Source of the DNA: Malurus cyaneus samueli
Lineage: Eukaryota; Chordata; Aves; Passeriformes; Maluridae
Assembly: GCA_009741485.1 (NCBI GenBank)
Contig: CM019216.1
Span: 44,296,440 to 44,360,439 of the forward strand
DNA length: 64,000 nucleotides
Direction of reading: 5' to 3'
Each line of letters opens with the position of its first letter. Position 1 is the first letter of the stretch. The notes below the pieces were generated by a model that made no database searches, was not told the origin of the DNA, and saw nothing but the letters and a program-made list of their open reading frames with translations. Positions 50,086-60,705 of this stretch are shown here, piece by piece. The translations under genes were made by a program, and so were the position numbers.

Positions 50086-52626
50086 CTGTATTCTCTTCCA
50101 AACAAGGTGTGCGAGTTTGGTGGTTACATGCTGATTCAGTTTCACTGTTATACAAAGGGTTCTGCACCATGTTCTAGTCACTACCTCACTAAAAAGCACT
50201 CAGGAATTTGGCTAAGAATGTATCATAATTGTTACTTTCTTTCCTTTTGTTCTCAAATATTCTTGAGTATCTTGCATGAAAACAGGGTAGGCATCACCAG
50301 TGGCTAGCAATAACACTGATAGAAGTAAGGTTCTTATGAAATGATCCTGCAAATTTTTACCGATCTGTGAACATGCGAATGGAAAAGTAACATTGCAATA
50401 ACCCTGGAGCAGAACACAGCAGCAGCAGAAAACAAACGAGCTCATTGTACATTTCAAATTGGGAAAAAATGGTTAGATTATAGGTAGAAAGGACAATATT
50501 TAAAAGTGTTAAACATGCCCCCTCCTATGCATTGCACATTACCACTTTAGGTATGGAGGTAGCTTGCTTTTTCCAAATATGGATTACTTTCTGGATTCAT
50601 AGCTTTCTGAAACTGTGGCAGAGTGATTTACAGGGATTAACATGCTCATGTCTCCAGATCATTATATTCCCCTTATCAGAGGAGACATAAAGAATTTATG
50701 TTTGGAAAGTTTCTGTGTGCCCTTTATTATCTCTGATTACTCAGGTAAAACAGAGGTCAAATTAATAGGCTCTGAACTGTTGCCATCAATGATTATATTA
50801 ATCTCATGTAAATGAAATAGGTACCTAGAAATGGGACATTTGATACACCCTGTGTTTTATGAAAAGAAAGGTTATCGGTGAAAATCGGTGAATTGCTTTA
50901 TTAAAATAATTCACAGCTCTTTAGAGAAGAGAGGTTTTGTTCTTGTAATGGCAGTCTTGGTTTGCAAAGCAATTTATAGTTCAGGAAAACTGTGGGAGGG
51001 ATGAATTTATCTGCCATTATTTGCATTGTGCTTTTCTTCCCTATCAAAGCCCACTCACAGTTATATTCTACATCAGTTCTTACCATACCTGCCTGAGTCT
51101 TTTTATTTAATAATTGCTCACCAATGTATTGATTTCCTTCCCCTATGCACAGAATGCTATACATGTACCAGATAAAATTTGAGATCCTAAATGAAGTGAA
51201 TTTAGTAGTTTTAGCTCAATCCCCAGCCAACAGCAGATAAAAACATATGCAACACTGCTCAGTTGACACAATTTCTTTCATCTGTGCTGAGGAAATGCAC
51301 TGGAACGCATCCAACACTGACAGTAAATTGATTTGCACCCTTGAGATGCTGGCTACTCCTGTCAGAATTGAGTTTGTTGACAGATGGCAGACAGCGTGGA
51401 GAAAGTTTCTGTGGAATTGCTTATATGTTACCCAGAAATGAGTGAAAAATCAAATAGGGGTAAAGTGGTAGAAGAAAGGCTGAATAACTGGATTTATTAC
51501 AATCTCAGATTTCTTCACTTTCTGATGAAGTTTCTCGTTGTCCAAATGGAACAACATTCCAATGCTTTTTTGAGTTATTTATTATTTTTCTCTTGTAGAG
51601 TGTGGCTGTGGAGTTTTGTTTTTTTAAAATGCAGAAATTAAAATATATGTCTGATATACAGACATTATGGTATGCATTTGTCTGAAAAAGATTACTTGGT
51701 ACACTTAAACAATTAAATTGTAAAGAATTGAAAATATTACTGTAGAAATATGTTCTCCTGTATCTGAGGTAATGGCTGAACAGACATTGAAATTTCCACT
51801 ACTGATTTGGTGCAAAATCTTTCCTCTCAAAGTAACTAGAGATAATTTATTTTACCTACTTTCTAATCAGAGCCTGAAGACTAGTGTCCCAAATTTCTTT
51901 ATTACCTATGACATAACTACCATGTTTCATGCTCACACAGATTCTATAATTCAAGAGTTAGTCTTAGAGCTGTAAAGGGCAAAATGATTACAAAACAGTG
52001 TCTCCTACGTAATTTTTGCTGTTAAAAAAATGCAAGAGAACTTATCAGACCACTTCATTTCCACATAGTTCTACCGATATCAAATTAAATTCTGAAACAC
52101 CTTATTAAGTTTATTTTGGATTTCAACTGGAGAAATGGCACAGTGTTATGAGGTGTTAAAGGACAATCAAATGTGACAATTGTGAGTTTCTATGAAATAT
52201 TCTGCCAAGACTTGGGCAGAATAACATGAACTGTCAGCTGACTTTATTTTACTTATATTGATGGCTAATGGTGGTATGAAAATAAATACATGTACCTCAC
52301 CTATTTACCTCCCAAATAAATTTTGTGGTTTTAAATGGGTTGAACCAAGCTTGGACACTTCAAGAGGGGAACAGCTATCTTCCTAAGAAAATGTATTGGT
52401 AAAACACAAATAAGGGACAAAGAGAGAAAAGAAAAGAAAGAAGGATAAGAATGAAGGAGCAAATGCAAAATTAGGTATGACAGCAGTGAGAGAGGTTTGT
52501 CCATCCTCTTCGCTGCAATAATGTTGACAAAAATTCATATATTCAAATTATGGGCTTGTTAAACACTAAGTTCTAGGGACAGATGGAACAGAAGGGCAAG
52601 GCAGAAATCTTTGAATTAGAGACCAT
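50086..52626. other. AT-rich non-coding DNA
   Basis: No gene or transposon was recognised. Open frames up to 90 codons on either strand overlap each other and show no domains. Confidence 0.6.
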
Positions 52627-52682
52627 ATCATGATATATAAATATATGTATATATAAATACACACATATATATAAACATATTT
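52627..52682. repeat. AT/ATAC-type dinucleotide-rich tract
   Basis: An imperfect TA-rich simple repeat with TATA, TATG and CACA interruptions, about 56 bases long. Confidence 0.85.
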
Positions 52683-53954
52683 TGATGAACTACTGTCACC
52701 CCCCTTATTTGTTTTTTGTTAATGTAGATGAAATCATACAAGGAAATAGGTTGGCAAGACCAACTCCTTTGCCTCCTGGGCAGTTCTCCTGACAGCTAAC
52801 TGCCTGAAGACTAGACTGCCAATCTTTCCAGGACATCTGATTTCCCAGCTGTTCACCTGGTGAGCTGCTGGCCTTCCAGGCTCTCCAACTGGCTCCTCCA
52901 CAAGCTCTCCAGCTGGGGTGGGGGTTACCTGATGTCACAGAAATCAAGCTCTCTTGCTGGACTGTGCACTGCCTGGGGTCTGAAAGAATATTTGTTTTGG
53001 AAATTCCAAAATTTTCCCAATATTTTGGTAGCCTGGACATTATCTACATTTCACTGCTCTCAAAAGAGTATCAAAATTTGCAGTGCCACAATGCGAAACC
53101 TAATTTTGTTGGTTTTGCCATGCTGATTTTCCTTTAAAAAGTGCTAAAATTTGTTCCAAAATTTCTTGCCAGAAAGTAATACCATTTCCTTACCATGTCA
53201 GTGGCAAAAAGACATCTTGACTTCAGAGAACAGAGAAAATCAAAATTATTTTGAGAAAATGCTTCACTAAGATTGTTCAATTTTTATTCTGAAAATTAAA
53301 AAAAAAAAATTAAAAATAATTTTTTAACAAAAAAATAAAATCATCTCCTTATGTGGAATTAGTGCAAAGTAGCCCTAAAAATCACATGTCTATAAGAAAG
53401 AGGTATAAAAATGCCCTTGCAGATTGTCTTTTAGGCTTTTGCTTAGGGATACAACAAGAAAAGATGGTTTTTGAGAGGTATCTCTTAGTGTTTTGGGTCA
53501 TTTGTTGTTTTAGATGAGTGTCTGACTGCCTGGGAGTCACACTGGGCACCTCTCCTGCTGCCAAAAGAATTCAGAACAGACTTGGAGCGGGTGAGATCAT
53601 TAAATGCTGAATTAGGTCATTCTTTCTGCAGAACTTTAAGTTTTGCATAGACATGTTCCTCAGAGTGATAGTTCATATTGATTTCTGACTAGAAAGGGCA
53701 GCTGCATATGAAGAAAAACACTACTAATACTTTTAGGTGTTACCCTTTCAACATGAATCCTTAAAAATTAATGTGCTATTTGTTCATATTTCTTAACTTG
53801 TCTTTTCTCTTCTCCCTGTTCCAGTTGAAAATGAGGAGTAGAAATTTCCAGTTCCAAGTGATTTCAATACCTGGTATTCCAAAACAAAAGTGGGTTGGGA
53901 ACTACTTTTGTATGTCAGGCTGCATATTTAAACATACTCATTGAGGGCATTTTT
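52683..53954. other. non-coding DNA with one GC-richer block
   Basis: Positions 52750-52990 are clearly richer in G and C, with repeated CTCTCCA/GCTGG words. They hold a 111-codon minus-strand frame (52705-53040) rich in Ser and Trp. I do not recognise it, and the repeated words suggest a decayed repeat more than a gene. An A/T-only patch lies at about 53291-53340. Confidence 0.5.
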
Positions 53955-54590
53955 GTTTGATATCATTAATAATTATCTGGATGAAGGGACTAAGTGTACC
54001 CTAAGTGAAGGGATTAAGTGTACCCTGAGTCAGTTTGCAGATGGCACCAATTTGGGAGAGTTGATCTGCTGAACAGCAGGAAGGTTCTGCAGAGGGATCT
54101 GGACAGGCTGGATGGGCTGAGACCATTTAGTTCAGCGAGGCAAAGTGCTGGGTCCAGCTCTTGGGTCACAACAACCCCAGGCAGTGCTGCAGGCTGGGGG
54201 AAGAGCAGCTGGAAAGCTGCCCAGCAGAAAAGGGCCTGGGGGTGCTGCTCAACAGCAGGCTGGGTATGAGCCAGTGTGTGCCCAGGTGGCCAAAAGGCAA
54301 ATGTCATCCTGGCCGGTATGAAAATTCATGCAGGAAGGAACAGTGAAGTGATTCTCCCTCTGTACTGGGCACTGCACCCTGAACCTTGTGTCCAGCTGTC
54401 ACTACAGGAAAAGCATAGAAGTGCTGCAGAAAGTCCAGAGAAGGTCAATGGAGGGTCTGGAGCACAAGTGTTATAAAGTGCTCCTGAGGGAGCTGGGACT
54501 GTTTAGTCTGGAGGAAAGGATGCTCAGGGGAGACCTCACTCTCTGCAACTACCTGACAACTCTATCTATATTTCCTTATCTTTCAGAAGA
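53955..54590 (+). mobile_element. CR1 LINE ORF2 segment, plus strand, lacking its 3' end
   Basis: The copy begins near ATTATCTGGATGAAGGG (53972-53988), then CAGTTTGCAGATGGCACC (54031-54048), which is the FADDT catalytic motif of RT with the codon for the second Asp changed to Gly. It continues through the thumb and C-terminal region: AAAGGGCCTGGGGGTGCTGC (54229-54248), GAAGTGATTCTCCCTCTGTACTGG (the PLYSALVRP region) and GAGGGAGCTGGGACTGTTTAG (54486-54506). It stops near 54590, before the ORF2 end and 3' tail. A 24-base tandem duplication sits at 53983-54030. The remaining open frames (such as 54018-54269 and 54388-54627) are broken ORF2 in shifting frames. Confidence 0.9.
53983..54030 (+). 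repeat. 24-base tandem duplication inside CR1
   Basis: Unit 1 is 53983-54006 and unit 2 is 54007-54030, starting GAAGGGACTAAGTG and GAAGGGATTAAGTG. They differ at 2 of 24 sites. The length is a multiple of three, so the duplication adds eight codons without shifting the ORF2 frame. CR1 ORF2 normally has this segment once. Confidence 0.9.
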
Positions 54591-56666
54591 AACTAAAAGA
54601 CAGTCAGGGCTTCCTTGCACACACTAATATATGCTTACCTGTGGCTAGGCAACTGAATTCTCCAAAAACGTTATTTATTAAAATTCTTATACCACATATT
54701 TTTTTTTTTCTTGCCTCGTATTCTATCTGAATCCTTAAAACACTATGTTTGGGCTGGTCAGATCACAAACATATCCTTGCAAAATTGTGCTTCCTTTTGT
54801 AAGATCATGGTATGATACGTTATGGTCTTATGGTCTCTAAAATTTATCTACAGAAATGAAACTGGAAATTCCTATATGACCTCACAAATCAGTAAATGTA
54901 AAAGTCACGACCAGCCAATTAACACGACATGAGGAAGGGATGAAAATTGTCATAATGGATACAGCTGAATTATCCTTCACCATGGAAAGGAGTTTTCCCA
55001 GTCAAATTTTGACTACTGTAGTTCTCTGTCCTCATAAATGAGAGATGCTTCCTGAAAGGAAACAATGCATTCAGCTTAACTATTACTGATATGAATGTAG
55101 TCTCTTTGGGGTTTTGCATTGATACAATTTATACAACCACTACAACCAAACAGCAAAGCATTAAATTCTTAATGTTAATTGAAGACTACATAGTCAAAAG
55201 TTGTTATATGTATTTAGTGTCAGAAAATTTCAAGAACAGTAAGCATCTATCATAAAACAGGTGGTCCATCTAGTCAGATTTTGGAACTCGTTGAATAAAG
55301 TGAGCCAAGCTTCAGCAGCTCTGGGATAGGAAAGCCCAGCTTGAAGCAAAGCTTCAGTCACCTCAGCGCTGTGTTTATTAATGGGCTAATAAGGAGAGCA
55401 TCAGTTTGTACTGCGCTGTGTGTTTCAGAGCGTTAGAAAAGGCACTTGCTTTCATGGAAGGAGAAAGGCTGTCCTTGTAATAAAGCACAGTGTTTTCATC
55501 CATCACTGCAGTGCAGCTCCCTACAGAAAGGTCTGGAGCGCCTTGTGTGAGCACAAACAGATGTTCCATAGCAGCACAGTACAGGTGAGTGAATATCTGT
55601 GAGAGCAGCTCTCTGTGAAATGCAGCTGCCTTAAGGCTCTGAGTGTGTGTGTAGATAAATATACATAATATATATGAAATATTTTAAATGGTTGAATTGA
55701 TAGCTTGAACAATACTATATACAAGTCTTGATTGAGTCCCTTTCCAAAGTTAAATGTAGTTTGATATCTACAATGACAGAAAAGGGTTTTCACTTAGCCA
55801 ACATAGATACCAAGATGTAGAAATGGCGATTTCAGCAGGTGAGTTGTTGAGGTATTGTGAATGGGTACTTTGGAAAAAGCTCTTTGCAGAAAATTGTCTC
55901 AGACTTTTTTTTTCTAATTAAGAATAGTTTTTCCCATTTTCTTCATGAATATACATGTATGCTTCATTTTAATTACATGCCTCTGTGAGTACTTGGGAAA
56001 TAATTTTTTTTATTTATTACAACTCCTGAGTATCCCAGTCCTGAGTTGAAAAAGTAACAGGCAGAGAAACAATTTACTCTGAAACAGTTTACATTTAAAT
56101 TCATTTACGACAAATGCCCTTTGTGTGAGCAAGGGGTTTCTATTACTGATGACATTCTATTGTACAAAAGCACACAGCAAGTAGCTGCCTCATGATATAC
56201 AAGCTGAATTGTAGGTGGTGGTTATGAATATTCATTAGCTCCTCTGTCTATTTGAAATACCATCTTTACAGGGTTCCAAGTGTCTGCAGAGTCTACCCAA
56301 GTCCCAGGAAGCAGATAAGAGCGAACACTTTGCCAAACTGGTAAACATGATATCAATATTAAAATCAGGGCAATACCTGGCACAATATTATATCCCTTTA
56401 ATTGCATAGTGAGGGAAAACAACTTTTATTAAAGCCAATAAGTGTTTTGGATAATGAGAACACTGAACAACCTTCAGGTATTCCAGTTTAACTTCCCCTT
56501 TTTCTCACTGGTTGCATAGCGCAGAGACATGCAATGGTTCTTTTTATTATTATTCTCTTAATGTTTTAAAACCCTAATTAAAATGTTTTTAGAGCGAATA
56601 TTTAGGCCAACAGGAGCACTTCCATTTCTTTTAGCTTTCCTGTGGCTTCTCTTGTGACAGAATTTT
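54591..56666. other. AT-rich non-coding DNA
   Basis: There is no gene. Positions 55320-55560 hold four CpGs (55367, 55414, 55431 and 55539) and two copies of a GCGCTGTGT-type word about 47 bases apart. This could mark constraint or an old repeat. Confidence 0.5.
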
Positions 56667-56680
56667 TGTGTGTGTGTGTG
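56667..56680. repeat. (TG)7 microsatellite
   Basis: Seven uninterrupted TG units. Confidence 0.95.
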
Positions 56681-58308
56681 TTTATTTTTCCACCAGTACA
56701 TCGTTTTTAATCACAGAACACGGGGGAGAAGGGGAAGCTGTGGAATTGATTTTGTGGGAGGAAAAAGAAAACCTGAAGGAACAACCAAGAAACAAATGAA
56801 AATGTAATGAGACTACAGAAAACATGGCTGTGGTTGGAGGTGCTTGGGGAGACCAAAGTGGCCTTGTGTAGATTGATTCCATGTAGTGGACTGTGGAGGG
56901 TTCTGAGGAAAGTGAGAGTGTGCAGGAATGCCCGATGAAAGTCAGAAAGGAAGTAGGGAACAGACAAGGACAGAAAACTGAAAAGAAAAAGAAAAAGGCC
57001 TGGGAGAAAGCCAATATAACCTTGATGAATAGGAGGAACCTCATAACATGGTTTTGGCTGTGGGGAACATTGCCAGGTCAAGAATGACTTTGAAAGCAAG
57101 TGCTACCTCAAAAAAATTATCCAGCTAAAAAACAAAGGGCTTTTACAAAAATTCAAAGAAAAAAAACCACACAGTATGTTTTACTTTTCTCATCTGGTAG
57201 TCATTGAACATTGTGAAAATTAACTAATTAGAGCAAACCTTTGTTAATACAGAAAACTATCAATCCATATGTTTGTTTTTGGGTTTTTTTTCTTGGTAAA
57301 AGGCAAATTCAACATCTTCCAAACTGGTTATATGACATTTTGAAGACACAGAGTACTGTATGAGCAGTGATAGGTTTGCAGCAGTAGATTCATCATGGTG
57401 CTGAAAGATCTCCATACAGTCTCTTAGAGGGTACCCTGTAGCTGCCCAAGGCACAGCCTGGTTTTCCATGAAGGCCACAAATTTGCAAGCAGAGTCTCAG
57501 GGATAGAAGCAGAATATTTTCCAAAGACAGCATCCTCCAGCTACACCACAGCATGGAGCTAGTGTGACAGGTAGGGAACTCTCCCCAGTTCTAGCCAGAT
57601 TCACAAGAGTTTTGTCTTTTGTGCTTCCCCTCCTTGAGGCCATTCAGTGCAAAGCCAAGACAGTCTGATCTGTGATCAGGGTAGGACCCTGCTGCCTGAG
57701 CTACCACTCATCAGGACTTGAAACCCAGATTAAAGACACCCTAAAGACATAGGTTTGGTTCATGAGATGTCATGTGACTTTCTGAGTGAATGAGTGACCT
57801 TTGGAGTGGAGAGATTGCCAGGAGCCTGGAAGGTGGATCGAGCTTGTGTCACACTATATAATCTGCCTTAGTTACCCATTACAGTGTAACACAGGGGCAC
57901 AGTTTTTGAGAACTGTTTGATTTTTTACATATATCAAGTTTTTATTCTCTCAAAAGCCTTCATCTCTGAGATGAGGTACTAAGGTACTAAGGACCTGGCT
58001 GACAGAAAGCAGTGCCTGAAAATGCATTACCTTAAAATACACATAAAATTATTTTTCTGTATTCATCCATAAACCAATAGTGTACTTGGCTCTCAAAGGC
58101 CATCTAAGGATGGCTTGGAACTCAACTCAGACAAATTGTAATTTTTTACCTATAAGTCAGCCATTAATGGCATATGCTAAGATCATAATGTTCACCTTGC
58201 ATTCATACTTGCCATTTGTACCTTTCTTTCTTTCCCTAAGTCACAGTCATAATTCTTCTTATTACGGATTCTGTGGAGTTCATCCGACTCCGTTCTCATT
58301 CTCTCCAG
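56681..58308. other. non-coding DNA, purine-rich at the start
   Basis: Positions 56700-57000 are purine-rich on the plus strand, which leaves two long overlapping open frames on the minus strand (56682-57044 and 56707-57099) full of Phe, Ser and Leu. Two frames open over the same bases, low complexity and no recognisable domain argue against coding. Positions 57470-57880 are less AT-rich but unrecognised. A short tandem copy, GGTACTAAGGTACTAAGG, lies at about 57976-57993. Confidence 0.5.
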
Positions 58309-58332
58309 TCCCTCCCTCCCTCCCTCTCTCCC
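58309..58332. repeat. TCCC simple repeat
   Basis: Four TCCC units followed by TCTCTCCC. Confidence 0.95.
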
Positions 58333-58549
58333 ATAAGGAAGTTCAGCAGAACTTGTTGCAAGGATCGATTATAAATGATTATGTTAATTATTATGTTTAA
58401 ATGTAAATTATGAAATTATTGTTTAAGCTACAGGTTACTTGAGGATTAATATCTCAACATTTTCATTTTCTTTCAAATTAACACTGTTCTCAGTCTTCCT
58501 CTCAAATTCTTTTTCTTTTGAATTTAAAATTATGTGATTCACAGGTTAC

Positions 58550-59118
58550 TGTGGTGATTTTGGCTGGGGTTGATTAATTTTCTTCACAGTAGCTAGCAGG
58601 GGTCTGTGTTTGGGATTTGTGCTGTAAACAGTGTTGGTAATGCAGACATGGTTTTGCTGTTGCTGGGCAGTGTTTACACTGAGTCAAGCTCATTTCTGCT
58701 TCTCATCCCACCCCACCAGCAGGGAGGCTGGGGGTGAACAAGAAGTTGGGAAGGGACACTGCTGAGGCAGGAAATTCCATACCATATGGCCTCATGCTCA
58801 GCATGTAAAGCTGGGGGAAGAAGAAAGAAGAGGTGGCCTTTGGAATGATGACTTTTGGCTTCCCAAGGAGCCATTAAGCTTGATGGACCCCTGCTCTCCT
58901 GGGGGTGGCTGAACACCTGCCTATCCATATGAAATGGTGAATAAATTTCTCCTTTTGTTTTCCTTGCTGATGTGGCTTTTTCTTTAGGTATAAAACTGTG
59001 TTTTTTCCCAGCCTATGAATGTTTTTGTCATTACTCTTTCAATTCTCTCCCCATCCTACCCAAGGGTTGAGTGAGCAGCTGTGGGACGCTTTGTTTCAGC
59101 TGGGGTTAAACCACAACA
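58550..59118 (+). mobile_element. near-complete solo endogenous-retrovirus LTR
   Basis: The LTR starts TGTGGTGATTTTGGCTGGGG at 58550 and ends GGGGTTAAACCACAACA at 59118, giving the TG...CA ends expected of an LTR, with a total of 569 bases. U3 contains the GGAAATTCCATACCATATGG block near 58769. The TATA position is degenerate (CAGCATGTAAAGC, about 58799). A polyadenylation signal, AATAAA, lies at about 58940 and is followed by T/G-rich sequence. No primer-binding site, gag or pol follows, and the 5 bases outside each end do not match, so no target-site duplication survives. This is an avian ERV-type LTR left after recombination between two LTRs. Its U3 half is related to 4505-4792. Confidence 0.85.
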
Positions 59119-60660
59119 CTGTCAGATATACAGAGAAATAAAAATTACTGGGTGTTAGGCCTACATGATTTTTACTTGTCTTGCAAAAATATGAGGTTAC
59201 ATTTATACCGAGAAAGGAAAGAGATTGCACACCTTTTTCTAACTTTGATACTGCTTAACTTCAGCCTCTCATCCTTTCAAGAGGAACGGCCCTGCCCAAA
59301 TTGCTGGCTAGAAATGGCCATTAATATGTCAATGGACTAACACAGTCTGAAGACTAATTATTGCTACTCTAGACATTGGTAGACAGACCCCAACCATACC
59401 AGGCTCTTGTCACACACAGAAAAGTATTGAGCAAACAAGAAGTTCAATACCTAAAAAAAAAATTTTAAAATCCCATTTTTCATGTGTCACTCTATGAATA
59501 ATAAGCAGGATAGTCTAAAATCTGATCTGCTGCATGTCAAGTGTTCTTGAGAAAACTAAATAAAACTGTATGAGAAGAACACACACTTGCAGATGCTGAA
59601 AGATACTATAGTTCACTGTCTATCTCACCTTAAGCTGCTTGTGCTCTCATAAGACAGGAAATGAACATTTAGACAAAGCAAACAGGGTAACAGATCTGCA
59701 GATGTAAACAGAAATGATACAGACCTGGTTACCATAATAAACTATGGTCTCAGTTGATGCACATGACCTTTGTACTTCCATTATCTAGAAAAAGGAAAGC
59801 CAGAAAAAGGGACAGTAATGGGGAAGTTTCTATCAATATAAGGAAGGACTCTTCCAAATCTGAGAGAGGTAACATTTGGGACAGCACAAAGACATTTATC
59901 TGAGAACATAACATGAAAGCAAAGGGTACCAGTGTCATTGGCCAATCAAAGAGACAAATGCCTTTACAATTTTGAAATTGATAAACAAGCCTAGTTATAG
60001 GCTTAAGATTAAATTACAGTAAATGATAGACTGACTGGATGATATGTTAAGCAGTTCACAAAGGGGATGACTATAACAAAAGTAGAGGACTTTGTGGATA
60101 CAGAGAAGTAGCAAGAGAAAGACCGGATATAGGACACAATTACATATTGTAAAGGAACAATTATATATATACATACAATTACCAGGAACAGATACAATCA
60201 CATTCACCACAGAATAACATCATTATTTTAACTTTGATGTATTTTACATGTTTACTCAGACTGAATACAAATACATATACCTGCTTGTATATAAATATAT
60301 AAACTTGTATAACATATAATATGTAAGGCACAGCCAGATGCATGTAGTGACATAATTTCTTTTAAAATGAATGTCAGTCTTGTATTTGGTAAGCTATAAA
60401 CAGTTATCCTAGATTTTGGCAAAAGCCATGTGTCTGAGGACAGAACTCATCTGCATAGTATCTCCCAAGCCCATGTTTTCTAGAAATGGAATTCTTCTAA
60501 GCTAATTCTTCTAAAAAGATTTTTTTCCTTAACCTTTTTCAAAAGTTAGTTAGTACCTAAAATGCTTACATTTAACTGGGAATGTTTTTAATGCTACAGT
60601 TTTCACAAGGTCCCAGTTATATGTTCTCACTGTATTTCTATGCTATTGGTTTTTTCTAAT
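59119..60660. other. AT-rich non-coding DNA
   Basis: No gene or transposon was recognised. TA-rich patches lie at about 60161-60180 and 60268-60325. Confidence 0.6.
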
Positions 60661-60705
60661 TCCTTACATGCACATTTCTTACATGCACATTCCTTACATG
60701 CACAT
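60661..60705 (+). repeat. three tandem copies of a 15-base unit
   Basis: The unit TCCTTACATGCACAT occurs at 60661-60675, 60676-60690 (one change, C to T) and 60691-60705. Each copy contains ATGCA, and the array is followed by TTTAG. Confidence 0.95.

Noticed and set aside
54014..54307. 97-codon minus-strand frame
   Set aside because: It is antisense to the CR1 ORF2 segment at 53955-54590.
56682..57099. two overlapping minus-strand frames of 120 and 130 codons
   Set aside because: They are open because the plus strand is purine-rich. Both translate to low-complexity Phe/Ser/Leu sequence in different frames, with no domain and no splice signals.
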